Source: an uncultured Pseudomonadota bacterium (lineage in GTDB: Bacteria > Pseudomonadota > Gammaproteobacteria > Steroidobacterales > Steroidobacteraceae). Taken from it: a DNA stretch of 64,000 nucleotides. Under the pieces are notes generated by a model. The model saw nothing but the letters and a program-made list of their open reading frames with translations, was not told the origin of the DNA and ran no database searches. Both the position numbers and the translations under genes were made by a program. The stretch lies in NCBI GenBank assembly GCA_903927005.1, contig CAIYLH010000059.1:1-64000 (forward strand), given 5' to 3'. This document shows, one piece after another, positions 54,976-63,148 of this stretch (its first letter is position 1; each line of letters starts with the position of its first letter).

Positions 54976-55842
54976 ATGCAGATCCGTACCGCGGCAATCA
55001 TTCTGGGCGCGTGTCTTGGGCTGGTGCTGCCGCGCCTTGCTGATGCGTCGCCTGTTACCCATTCCTGGCAAGCTTTGCCTGCCACGCCGGCTTTGCCGGT
55101 ACCCGTCCGCAGCGGCCTTGCGGTGGTGCGTGATGTGAGTCTGTACTACGCCCAGTTCGGCGCCGGCCGGCCGGTCGTCCTGTTGCACGGGGGGCTCGGC
55201 AATTCGGAGTACTGGGGGCACCTGGTGCCCGCCCTGGTTGCCGCGCACTTCTCGGTGACGGTTATTGACAGTCGAGGGCATGGCCGCAGCTCACGGTCGG
55301 TTGAACCATTTGGGTACGGCGGCATGGCTGACGATGTGCTCGCGGTACTCGATCAGCTCGGGTTGCAACAGGTCGACCTCGTTGGCTGGAGCGACGGCGG
55401 CATCATCGGCCTCGATATCTCCATGCGGCACCCCGAACGCCTGCGGCGCATGGTGCTTTATGGCGCCAATAGCGATCCCGGCGGCGTCTATCCGAATGTT
55501 GAGAAGAAGCCGGTGTTCGCAGCCTACATAGAGCGGGCTGCCCGCGACTATGAACGCCTGTCGCCGACGCCACGTGAGTTCGATTCGTTTGTGGCGCAGA
55601 TCCAGGTGATGTGGGCCGCGGAACCTCGCTACACGCGCGCGCAGCTGGCGCAGATCTCGACGCCAACGCTGGTCTGCGACGGGCTGCATGAGGAAGCGAT
55701 CCGCGGCTCACACACGCGCTACCTCGCGCGGACGATTCCTGGTGCCAAGCTACTGCTGCTTCCAGGGGCGAGTCACTTTGGCATGCTGCAGACGCCGGCG
55801 GCATTCAACCGCGCGGTGCTTGGCTTCCTCGACGTGCCTTGA
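54976..55842 (+). CDS. Exported alpha/beta-hydrolase
   Basis: 288 residues from ATG 54976 with AGGAGC upstream. Signal peptide (AAIILGACLGLVLPRLADA). Oxyanion HGGLGNSEYW, nucleophile elbow GWSDGG (Ser), and catalytic His in GASHFG. Esterase or lactonase-type fold acting in the periplasm. Divergent from the TonB receptor gene, so it may share its regulation. The substrate is unknown. Confidence 0.85.
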   Translation: MQIRTAAIILGACLGLVLPRLADASPVTHSWQALPATPALPVPVRSGLAVVRDVSLYYAQFGAGRPVVLLHGGLGNSEYWGHLVPALVAAHFSVTVIDSRGHGRSSRSVEPFGYGGMADDVLAVLDQLGLQQVDLVGWSDGGIIGLDISMRHPERLRRMVLYGANSDPGGVYPNVEKKPVFAAYIERAARDYERLSPTPREFDSFVAQIQVMWAAEPRYTRAQLAQISTPTLVCDGLHEEAIRGSHTRYLARTIPGAKLLLLPGASHFGMLQTPAAFNRAVLGFLDVP

Positions 55843-55856
55843 CCCAGCCGATGGGG

Positions 55857-56609
55857 CTAGTCGGCGACTGGCTCCGCAACTTCGCGCTGCGCGCGTAGGA
55901 AGCCACGCTTGCCGCCTGCGAAGAAATCCAGGAACCGGCGCGCTTCGTCAGAGGCGTAGGTACCGCTGGCTAACGCCGCTGCGGCGAGTTCCCGCGGGTT
56001 ACCCGCAGAACGGCATACCTCACGGTAGGCGCGCTTGATCTCACTAACCACCGCCGTCTTGAAGCCGCGGCGGCGCAGTCCAACGACGTTCAGGCCAATC
56101 AGCTCGTCGCGCTCGGTCGCCATCGTGAACGGCGGGATGTCGCGTGTGATTCGGGCGAGCCCGCCCACCATCGCGCTCTCGCCGATCCGGCAGAACTGGT
56201 GCATTGCGGCGGAGCCGCCAACGAATGCCCGTTCGCCGATAGAGACGTGGCCGGCCAGCAGCACCGAGTTGGCCAGGATGACCCGATCGCCAAGGCGGCC
56301 GTCGTGGGCGACATGGCTGCCAGCCATCAGGTAGCAGTCGGCGCCGAGCTCGGTGGCGCCGTCGGCCTTGGTGGCACGGTTGATCGTGACGTGCTCGCGC
56401 AGTACGGTGCGTGCGCCCACTAGGACGAAGCTCGCGATGGTCGTATCGAAGCCCAGGTCCTGCGGGTCGCCGCCAATTACCGCGAACGGATGCACGACGA
56501 CGCCGTCGCCGAGAGTGCAGTGCCGCGTGACGATTGCGTGGGCGTGAATCACGCAGTCGACCCCCAGCGTGGCGCCGTCCTCGATGATTGCGGTCGGATG
56601 GATGCTCAT
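55857..56609 (-). CDS. LpxA-like UDP-N-acetylglucosamine O-acyltransferase
   Basis: 250 residues. Left-handed beta-helix built from hexapeptide repeats (TAIIEDGATLGVDCVIHAHA). Family features: REHVTINRAT, the catalytic His102 in SHVAHDG, HQFCRIGESAMVGG and GLNVVGLRRRGF. The GNPA/GNHA segment is replaced by ATERDELIG. LpxA normally lies between fabZ and lpxB, but here it stands alone between a hydrolase and a flavoprotein gene. It may be a second acyltransferase for a different sugar or acyl chain, so the symbol is withheld. Confidence 0.85.
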   Translation of the reverse strand: MSIHPTAIIEDGATLGVDCVIHAHAIVTRHCTLGDGVVVHPFAVIGGDPQDLGFDTTIASFVLVGARTVLREHVTINRATKADGATELGADCYLMAGSHVAHDGRLGDRVILANSVLLAGHVSIGERAFVGGSAAMHQFCRIGESAMVGGLARITRDIPPFTMATERDELIGLNVVGLRRRGFKTAVVSEIKRAYREVCRSAGNPRELAAAALASGTYASDEARRFLDFFAGGKRGFLRAQREVAEPVAD

Positions 56610-56739
56610 GGCGGGTCGTGTCCGTGGTTCGTAGCAGGCGTCATCGTAGCGCGCCGGGCCGATAACGGCACCTGCGGGACTTTCCCGGTCTCCTGTGCCG
56701 GCTTGGGCTACGATGCGCCGGGACTACGTGGAGCGCGCG

Positions 56740-57915
56740 ATGAAGCAGGCAGGCCAGGACATCGTGATCGTCGGCGGCGGCGTGATGGGCTCGGCGCTCG
56801 CTTACTGGCTGACCCATCTGCAGCCAGGGCTCGCCGTCACGGTGGTGGAGCGCGACCCGATGTACCGGGAAGCCTCGTCGGCCTTGTCAGCGGCGTCGAT
56901 CCGCCAGCAGTTCACCACTGCGGTCAACATCCGAATTTCTCAGTGGAGTCTCGAATTCCTGCGTCGCAGTGCTGAGGCTCTGGCGGTCGATGACGACCGC
57001 CCTGACGTGGGTTTCCACGAGGGCGGCTACCTCTATCTGGCAGGTGCTGCGGCCGCGCCGGTGCTGCGGGAGGCGAACCGAATCCAGCTTGAGCATGGCG
57101 CCGACGTGGCGCTGCTGGACCCAGCTGCGCTCGTTGCGCGCTTTCCGTGGCTGGAGGTTGGCGACATCGAGCTGGGCTCATTGGGGCTCAGCGGCGAGGG
57201 CTGGTTCGACGGCTACAGGCTGCTGACGTCGTTCGCCCGCAAGGCACGCAGCCAGGGCGTGCGCTACCTGCGCGGTGAGGTGGTCGGGATGGAGCGGGTG
57301 GGCAATCGCGTCACGGCGGTGCTGCTGGCCGATGGCGCCCGTCTGCCTTGTGACGTGGCGGTCAACGCCGCGGGACCCTGGGCGCGGCGGGTCGCCGGCT
57401 TCGCGGGCATAGACCTGCCGGTCCGGGCGCGTCGCCGGACCGTGTTCGTGATCTCCTGTCCGACGCCGCTGCCGCGGTTCCCGTTGCTTATCGACACCAG
57501 CGGACTGTGGATCCGGCCGGAAGGGTCGTGTTTCATTGGCGGCGTCGTGCCTGCCGATGACGCGGATGACTTGCCGCTGGAGCCGGATATCGGACCCTTC
57601 GAAACCGAGTTCTGGCCGGCGCTGGCAGCACGGGTACCGGCGTTCGAGGAGGCGAGGCTCGAGCGCGCGTGGGCCGGCTACTACGAGATGAGTACGTTTG
57701 ATCACAACGCGATCGTAGGTCCGCACCCTGAGGTTTCGAACCTGCACTTCATGAATGGCTTTTCGGGTCACGGCATCCAGCAAGCCGCTGCCGTGGGGCG
57801 GGCACTGGCCGAGCGCATCACGCTGGGGCGTTACGTGTCCGTGGATCTGACGCCGCTGATGTTCGAGCGGGTGCTCGAAGGGCGGCCGTTGCTCGAGTTG
57901 AACGTTATCGGCTAG
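56740..57915 (+). CDS. DAO-family FAD oxidoreductase (sarcosine oxidase/FOXRED1-like)
   Basis: 391 residues from ATG 56740, with GGAG 8 bases upstream; longer frames are rejected. FAD motif DIVIVGGGVMGSALAYWL at residue 6, LSAASIRQQFTTAVNIRIS, and the C-terminal NGFSGHGIQQAAAVGRALAE. The pattern is closest to sarcosine-oxidase-beta-like and FOXRED1-type proteins. Likely oxidises an N-substituted amino acid. It is convergent with the inositol-phosphatase gene. Confidence 0.87.
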   Translation: MKQAGQDIVIVGGGVMGSALAYWLTHLQPGLAVTVVERDPMYREASSALSAASIRQQFTTAVNIRISQWSLEFLRRSAEALAVDDDRPDVGFHEGGYLYLAGAAAAPVLREANRIQLEHGADVALLDPAALVARFPWLEVGDIELGSLGLSGEGWFDGYRLLTSFARKARSQGVRYLRGEVVGMERVGNRVTAVLLADGARLPCDVAVNAAGPWARRVAGFAGIDLPVRARRRTVFVISCPTPLPRFPLLIDTSGLWIRPEGSCFIGGVVPADDADDLPLEPDIGPFETEFWPALAARVPAFEEARLERAWAGYYEMSTFDHNAIVGPHPEVSNLHFMNGFSGHGIQQAAAVGRALAERITLGRYVSVDLTPLMFERVLEGRPLLELNVIG

Positions 57916-57930
57916 TCGGACGCAGCCGGT

Positions 57931-58773
57931 TTAAGTCGCGGCCGCCTTGCGTGGAGCGAGCTGCCGGCACATCGCTCGACGCAGTGTGCTGCTGCTGGCG
58001 GCAACGAAAGTGGACGCCTGTAGCAGGTTGTCCTCGCTTCCAGAGAAGTCGCTGACCGAGCCACCGGCTTCGCGTACGCAGACGACCAGCGCCGCGATGT
58101 CCCAGGCGCTCATCCTGGGGTCGACCGCCGCATCGAGTTCCCCTCGGCACAGCAGCGCGTACTGGACGCAGTCACCGACCAGACGGACGCGGCCGATGCT
58201 GCCGATCAGCTTGGAGATCTGCCAGGGGCCTGGCGGTCGGAACAGGTCGGTCTGCTTGTAACTGGTCAGTCCGGTGTTCGCCTTCGCGTATGGCCGCGGC
58301 GGCGCGACATGTACCTGCCGTGGGCGACCGCTGTCGGGCTGCAACCAGCAGCCGTGGCCAACCGCCGCGTAGGTCGTTTCGCCCATCGCCGGCAGGTGGA
58401 TGCAGCCGAACACGGGCTTGCCGTCGATTAGCAGCGATAGCATCGATCCATAGGTGCCGAGGCCGAGTACATAGGAGGCGGTGCCGTCGATCGGATCGAT
58501 CAGCCACGAGCGGCCGCGTTGCGCGACGCTGCCACCGTATTCCTCACCGAGTATTGAGTCGTCGGGCCAGGCGGCCCCGAGACTCTTGCGCAGCAGGCGC
58601 TCAGCCGCACGATCGGCCGTGGTGACCTCACTGCCGTCGAGCTTGTGCTGGATCGCTATGCGGCGCTGACGCCTGATCGTCAGCTCGCCTGCCGCCTTCA
58701 CAGCAGGCATGACGACGGACAGCAGCTGACGGAACTGCGTGCTGGACAGGGAGGGCGATTTGCGGGCTTTCAT
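57931..58773 (-). CDS. Inositol monophosphatase family enzyme (HisN/SuhB-like)
   Basis: 280 residues. Lithium-sensitive phosphatase fold. Metal ligands sit in GEEYGG and IDPIDGTASYVLG, with the third motif in WDIAALVVCVREAGG. Substrates in this family are inositol phosphate, histidinol phosphate, fructose bisphosphate or PAP. TASYVLG differs from the usual TxNF(V/A)HG, so histidinol-phosphatase-type activity is as likely as inositol. Confidence 0.87.
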   Translation of the reverse strand: MKARKSPSLSSTQFRQLLSVVMPAVKAAGELTIRRQRRIAIQHKLDGSEVTTADRAAERLLRKSLGAAWPDDSILGEEYGGSVAQRGRSWLIDPIDGTASYVLGLGTYGSMLSLLIDGKPVFGCIHLPAMGETTYAAVGHGCWLQPDSGRPRQVHVAPPRPYAKANTGLTSYKQTDLFRPPGPWQISKLIGSIGRVRLVGDCVQYALLCRGELDAAVDPRMSAWDIAALVVCVREAGGSVSDFSGSEDNLLQASTFVAASSSTLRRAMCRQLAPRKAAAT

Positions 58774-58835
58774 GGCGTAAATCTACCACTGCTGATGCGT
58801 GCCCGGCGTGAGAGAACGTCGGCTGGCCGGCATGG

Positions 58836-59537
58836 TCAGGCCAGGTCGAAGAAAAGCACCTCGGCGCCTTGCGTGGTCTTGAGCTCCAACGGGGCGTGCT
58901 CCTCTGCGATTGCCACGCCATCGCCCGCTTGCAGTGGACGGCCCTGCAGGGTGGCTGCCCCCTGTACCACGTGCAGCCAGCCGTAGCGTCCCGGTGGCAC
59001 GGCCACTCGCAGCATGGCGTCGGGACTTAGCGTCGAGGCGTAGAGACGGACGTCCTGATGGAGGGTCAGGGCGCCGTCGCTGCCCTGACGATCAGCGACG
59101 AGCCGCAGCTGGTTTGAACGCTCCACCGCGCTGAATGCCTTCTGCTCGTAACCCGGCTCGAGGCCGGCTCGCTCCGGCAGGATCCAGATCTGTAGGAAGT
59201 GCACCGGTTCGGTCTTGCTGGCGTTGTACTCGCTGTGGCGGATGCCGGTGCCGGCGGTCATGCGCTGTACCTCGCCAGGCCTGATCACGGAGCCCGTACC
59301 TATGCTGTCCTTGTGCTCGAGGCCGCCTGCGACGACGTAGGAGATGATCTCCATGTCGCGGTGAGGGTGCGTGCCGAAGCCTGACCCAGCTGCCACCCGG
59401 TCGTCGTTAATAACCCGCAGTGTCCGAAACCCCATGTGGTTGGGGTCGTGGTATTCGCCGAATGAGAAGCTGTGCCAGCTATTCAGCCAGCCGGCATCGG
59501 TGTGACCACGCTCGGCGGCTTTGCGTATGAAGATCAT
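58836..59537 (-). CDS. Pirin-family bicupin (YhhW-like)
   Basis: 233 residues. Two cupin barrels. The metal site is in FGTHPHRDMEIISYV with Glu in the next segment (QRMTAGTGIRHSEYNAS). Pirins of this type act as quercetin 2,3-dioxygenases or redox sensors. AGGAG is 5 bases before the ATG. Another pirin gene lies 1.1 kb away past an MBL-fold gene. Confidence 0.92.
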   Translation of the reverse strand: MIFIRKAAERGHTDAGWLNSWHSFSFGEYHDPNHMGFRTLRVINDDRVAAGSGFGTHPHRDMEIISYVVAGGLEHKDSIGTGSVIRPGEVQRMTAGTGIRHSEYNASKTEPVHFLQIWILPERAGLEPGYEQKAFSAVERSNQLRLVADRQGSDGALTLHQDVRLYASTLSPDAMLRVAVPPGRYGWLHVVQGAATLQGRPLQAGDGVAIAEEHAPLELKTTQGAEVLFFDLA

Positions 59538-59681
59538 GGCAGGCTCCTGATCGAGGCATCGAATTGGGGTGTTAAGGATACCGGGGGTTTGAGTCAGTAG
59601 GTGCGAACCTCAGGTTCTCCTGTCCGGACGAGCCGCACGGGCGGCGTGCTAGCATCCGACGGCCGTACACGGAGGTACCTC

Positions 59682-60623
59682 ATGCGATTTCTGAAATTTA
59701 TCGTTGCCGCCTTGTTGGTCGCCGCAATGCCGCTGCGCGCTGCCGAAACCGATTACGACAAGGTCGAGATCAAGGTCGCCAAGGTCGCCGGTAGCGTCTA
59801 TCTGCTGCAAGGCACAGGCGGCAACATGGCCGCCTCCATCGGTGTCGACGGTATCGTGCTCGTCGATGATGAGTTCGCGCCGCTCGCACCGAAGATCGCC
59901 GCCGCGCTGAAGTCGCTTGGCATCACCGATAAACCGGTCAGCTACGTGATCAACACGCATTTTCACTTCGATCACGCCGGCGGCAACCTGCCGCTGGCGA
60001 ACGCAGGCTCGACGATCATCGCCCACGACAATGTCCGCGCGAGGCTCGCCAGCGGCAGCGACATGGGTACTGGTGGTGCGGTCCATCTCACCATGCCGGC
60101 CGCGTCTCCCGGCGCGCTTCCGATCATCACGTTCGACCACGACGTCTCGGTGCACCTGAATGGCGAGGATGTGCGGGCGTTGCATTTTCCCGCGGGCCAC
60201 ACTGATGGCGACTCCGTTATCTTCTTCCCCAAAGCGAACGTCGTGCACATGGGTGACGATTACGTGCGCTATGGGTTCCCCTTCATAGACATCGAGGCTG
60301 GTGGTAGCTTGCAGGGCATGATCAAGGCCTGTGAAGGGGTGATCGAGCAGGTCCCGGCGGACGCTAAAATCATCCCCGGTCACGGCGAGCTGTCGACGAT
60401 CGCGGATCTGCGTGAGTACGTGCAGATGCTCAAGGATACGCGCGACGTCGTTGCACGAGCACTGAAGGTGGGCAAGACCCTGCAGCAGATGCAGAAGGGC
60501 CAGTTGCTCGCACGCTGGAACGAGCGTTACTCGGGCTCCTTTATCTCCACCGACACGTACCTGGAGACAGCCGTTTACTCGCTGCAACACCACGGCCACA
60601 CAGCGTTCATCCAGCACAACTGA
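59682..60623 (+). CDS. Exported metallo-beta-lactamase-fold hydrolase
   Basis: 313 residues from ATG 59682, GGAGG 6 bases upstream. Signal peptide MRFLKFIVAALLVAAMPLRA. Metal site HFHFDH (His93, His95, Asp97, His98), then HTDGD and IPGHGE give the remaining ligands. The layout matches exported MBL-fold cyclases and hydrolases rather than proven beta-lactamases. It sits between two pirin genes on the opposite strand. Confidence 0.88.
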   Translation: MRFLKFIVAALLVAAMPLRAAETDYDKVEIKVAKVAGSVYLLQGTGGNMAASIGVDGIVLVDDEFAPLAPKIAAALKSLGITDKPVSYVINTHFHFDHAGGNLPLANAGSTIIAHDNVRARLASGSDMGTGGAVHLTMPAASPGALPIITFDHDVSVHLNGEDVRALHFPAGHTDGDSVIFFPKANVVHMGDDYVRYGFPFIDIEAGGSLQGMIKACEGVIEQVPADAKIIPGHGELSTIADLREYVQMLKDTRDVVARALKVGKTLQQMQKGQLLARWNERYSGSFISTDTYLETAVYSLQHHGHTAFIQHN

Positions 60624-60632
60624 GAGCGAGGC

Positions 60633-61514
60633 TCAGGCGGGGGGGCGATGCTTCGGTAGCGGGATGAACGTGTTGTCGTCTGCGACGCTGGTCATGCGAC
60701 CTGCCGCCCAGCTGTCAGCCGCCTCCAGCAGCCTCTGCTTGCGGCTCGAGACGAAGTTCCACCACAAGTGGCGAGGTCCGTCTAGCGGGTCGCCACCAAT
60801 GACGATAAGCCTGGTTGCCCGGGTCGCGTCGATGCGCGCCGGTTGCTCGGCGTCGAGTATGGCCAGTACCCGCTGCGGCACACCGCGGCCGTCGACTGAG
60901 ACGTCTGCATCGATCGGGTAGATGGCGATCTCGCCGGCGAGCGGTGGCAGATTCAGCGAGGCGCCGGCAGCGAGCGCAAGATCCAGATATAGCGTTGGGG
61001 ACGCGACCTGGACCGGCGACTGCAGGCCGAAGGCGCTGCCTACCAGGACGCGACCCGTGTAGCCATCGCCGCCGATCTGCGGCAGCTCGGCCGCAGGCGT
61101 GTGCGAGAAGGCAGGTGCGGTTTCTTCGAGCGCCAACGGTAGTGCGGCCCACAACTGCAGTCCGTGCAGTAGGTATGAGCGACCCACCAGATCCGCGGGG
61201 CGGCGTTCCGAGTGCACGATGCCGCGGCCGGCGGTCATCCAGTTGATCGCGCCCGGCTCTATGCATTGCTCATAGCCGAGACTATCGCGGTGCATGAACG
61301 CGCCGTCGTAAAGGTAGGTGACGGTGGCCAGGCCGATGTGCGGATGCGGGCGCACGTCGAGGTCCATGGCGGGCGTGACCTGTAGCGGACCGAAGTGGTC
61401 GAAGAAGACGAACGGTCCTATCGACTGGCGTGCCAGTGCCGGCAGCAGTCGGCGTATGACCAACCCGCCGCCTAGATCCTTGTCATGGCCGCCGATTTCG
61501 GTGATGACGGGCAT
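60633..61514 (-). CDS. Pirin-family bicupin (second)
   Basis: 293 residues. Starts with IGGHDKDLGGGLVIRRLLPALAR, then VRPHPHIGLATVTYLYDG and MTAGRGIVHSERRP, the canonical pirin metal site (two His, His, Glu). The C-terminal cupin ends HLWWNFVSSRKQRL. Function: metal-dependent, quercetinase-like or regulatory. AGGA precedes the ATG. Confidence 0.93.
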   Translation of the reverse strand: MPVITEIGGHDKDLGGGLVIRRLLPALARQSIGPFVFFDHFGPLQVTPAMDLDVRPHPHIGLATVTYLYDGAFMHRDSLGYEQCIEPGAINWMTAGRGIVHSERRPADLVGRSYLLHGLQLWAALPLALEETAPAFSHTPAAELPQIGGDGYTGRVLVGSAFGLQSPVQVASPTLYLDLALAAGASLNLPPLAGEIAIYPIDADVSVDGRGVPQRVLAILDAEQPARIDATRATRLIVIGGDPLDGPRHLWWNFVSSRKQRLLEAADSWAAGRMTSVADDNTFIPLPKHRPPA

Positions 61515-61523
61515 GTGTGGGTC

Positions 61524-62003
61524 CTAAAGGCCAAGTTCAGACAGGCCTAGATGATCGGCCGGTCGTACGCCCGGCGAGGGCCAGTAGAACTTGCGCTCAG
61601 CCTCCGCGATCGGCAGATCGTTGATTGAGGCGAGTCGGCGACGCATGTAGCCCCACTCGTCGAACTCCCAGTTCTCGTTGCCGTAGGAGCGGAACCAGCT
61701 GCCTGAATCATCTCGCCATTCGTAGGCGAAGCGCACGGCGATGCGGTTGTCGGTGAACGCCCACAGTTCCTTGATCAGTCGATAGTCGATTTCGCGTGAC
61801 CACTTGCGCGTAAGAAATGCGGCGATCGCCGCTCTGCCCTGCAGGAACTCTGCCCGGTTGCGCCAGACGCTGTCCTCGCTGTACGCCAGCGCGACCTTGT
61901 CCGGATCGCGGCGGTTCCACGCATCTTCTGCCGCTCGCACCTTGGCGCTGGCGGTCTCGCGGTTGAACGGAGGGACGGGCGGGCGCGGGGTGGGGGAGGT
62001 CAT
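61524..62003 (-). CDS. DUF1348 NTF2-like protein
   Basis: 159 residues. Conserved [55 protein letters not shown] and [15 protein letters not shown] are diagnostic of DUF1348, a SnoaL/NTF2-like family of unknown reaction. No signal peptide. It lies upstream of the pirin gene on the same strand, with 9 bases between, so they likely form a pair. Confidence 0.92.
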   Translation of the reverse strand: MTSPTPRPPVPPFNRETASAKVRAAEDAWNRRDPDKVALAYSEDSVWRNRAEFLQGRAAIAAFLTRKWSREIDYRLIKELWAFTDNRIAVRFAYEWRDDSGSWFRSYGNENWEFDEWGYMRRRLASINDLPIAEAERKFYWPSPGVRPADHLGLSELGL

Positions 62004-62161
62004 TTACGGCTCCGGCGAAATTGAATGCTGCGCCGAGCATGCCATAGGAGGATGCCGGTCAGTACAATGTCCGGGCAGGGGGAGTTGGCGGCAGGTTGGA
62101 TGACCGCTTTTGCCTTCTGCAGGTCAGGAAGAAAAAGTAAGAACCACAAGGGGATGGAACA

Positions 62162-62563
62162 ATGAGCCTTTCGACAGAGTTCAAGGAATTCGCGATGCGC
62201 GGCAACGTCGTCGACCTCGCGGTCGGTGTCGTTATCGGTGGCGCCTTCGGCAAGATCGTCTCGTCGCTGGTGGAGGCGATCATCATGCCGGTGATTGGCG
62301 TTATCACCTCCGGCAACGATTTCTCAAAGCTGGCCGTGCAGATCGGCACGAACGGCAAGGGTGAGGCGGTGCTGTTGCGCTACGGCGCGTTCGCGCAGTC
62401 GATAGTCGACTTCATGATCATCGCTTTTGTGATCTTTGTGGTGATCCGCGCGATCAATCGCCTGAAGCAGCCGGCGCCTGCAGCGGCCCCGGTGGTGGCG
62501 CCGTCACCGCCGGCGCAGGAAGTGCTGTTGAGCGAAATTCGGGACCTGTTAGCCCGGAAATGA
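62162..62563 (+). CDS. mscL: Large-conductance mechanosensitive channel MscL
   Basis: 133 residues. [33 protein letters not shown] gives the N-terminal helix and pore-lining TM1. TM2 is [26 protein letters not shown]. The alanine/proline-rich cytoplasmic linker ends in the helix [12 protein letters not shown]. It releases solutes on osmotic downshift. GGGGAT precedes the ATG. Confidence 0.97.
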   Translation: MSLSTEFKEFAMRGNVVDLAVGVVIGGAFGKIVSSLVEAIIMPVIGVITSGNDFSKLAVQIGTNGKGEAVLLRYGAFAQSIVDFMIIAFVIFVVIRAINRLKQPAPAAAPVVAPSPPAQEVLLSEIRDLLARK

Positions 62564-62610
62564 CCGTCAGGGACTGCGGGCAGGTAACTGCCTGCAGTCC
62601 GGTCTCGCGG

Positions 62611-62790
62611 TCAGGCGTGGATAGCGACCGGTACGTTCCGGATGAGCGCTTCCATCTGCAGGTTGCGGCGAATCCAGACCTCGCCGTCGTGCTTCTTCGC
62701 GATTTCCAGCGCGACGTGAAATTCACGGACGGCCCCGGCGATTGATTCGGTCGCGGGGACGAAAACCTCATACAGATCTTGGTTGACCAT
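62611..62790 (-). CDS. Small soluble protein of unknown function (59 residues)
   Basis: Open frame from ATG 62790 to TGA 62611, beginning MVNQDLYEVFVPATES. It reads like a folded helical protein (VREFHVALEIAKKHDGEVWIRRN) and has a candidate AGGGG about 10 bases upstream. No signal peptide or membrane segment. It is convergent with mscL. I do not recognise a family; probably real but unconfirmed. Confidence 0.5.
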   Translation of the reverse strand: MVNQDLYEVFVPATESIAGAVREFHVALEIAKKHDGEVWIRRNLQMEALIRNVPVAIHA

Positions 62791-63148
62791 AGTGCTAGCG
62801 CCCCTGGCGATTGGCGCAATCCCGATGATCGCTGCCTTCGCGCTTTTGTGTATTTTGGCAAGTTTAGGGACTTGGGCCCTGATGGCAGTGAGAACTGGGT
62901 CACAGTTTGGGCGTGCTTTGTCGGCATTTGGCGACGAAAGCGGCCATAGAGCTAGTGAACAGCGCTTTTGGCGCAGCGCACAAATCCCGCACGGGCATCT
63001 GCGGCGCTTTCCAGCGGGCGTCTGCCGGCCGGATATATCTTGTTAAAAATCAGCGCTGTGCCCTTCTGGAGGGCCTTGCCGGGGGAGTCGTCGCGGGCGC
63101 GTAGGCGCGGTATCCTGCGCGACTTCTCCACTCACTGGCAGGCCTTTC
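62791..63148. other. 358-base intergenic region, no clear gene
   Basis: Between the small minus-strand gene and the homocysteine methyltransferase start. A plus-strand frame (62825-63046) has a hydrophobic start but no ribosome-binding site and a shuffled C-terminus, so it is not called. GGCCTTGCCGGGGGAG at 63073-63088 is G-rich. No riboswitch-like architecture or clear promoter was recognised by eye. Confidence 0.5.

Noticed and set aside
59682-60623. Antibiotic-resistance metallo-beta-lactamase
   Set aside because: Only the metal-binding fold motifs are present. The overall sequence resembles generic exported MBL-fold hydrolases and the context gives no resistance signal.
62825-63046. Small membrane protein in the intergenic region
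   Set aside because: It lacks a ribosome-binding site and only the first 25 residues look hydrophobic; the rest reads as random.
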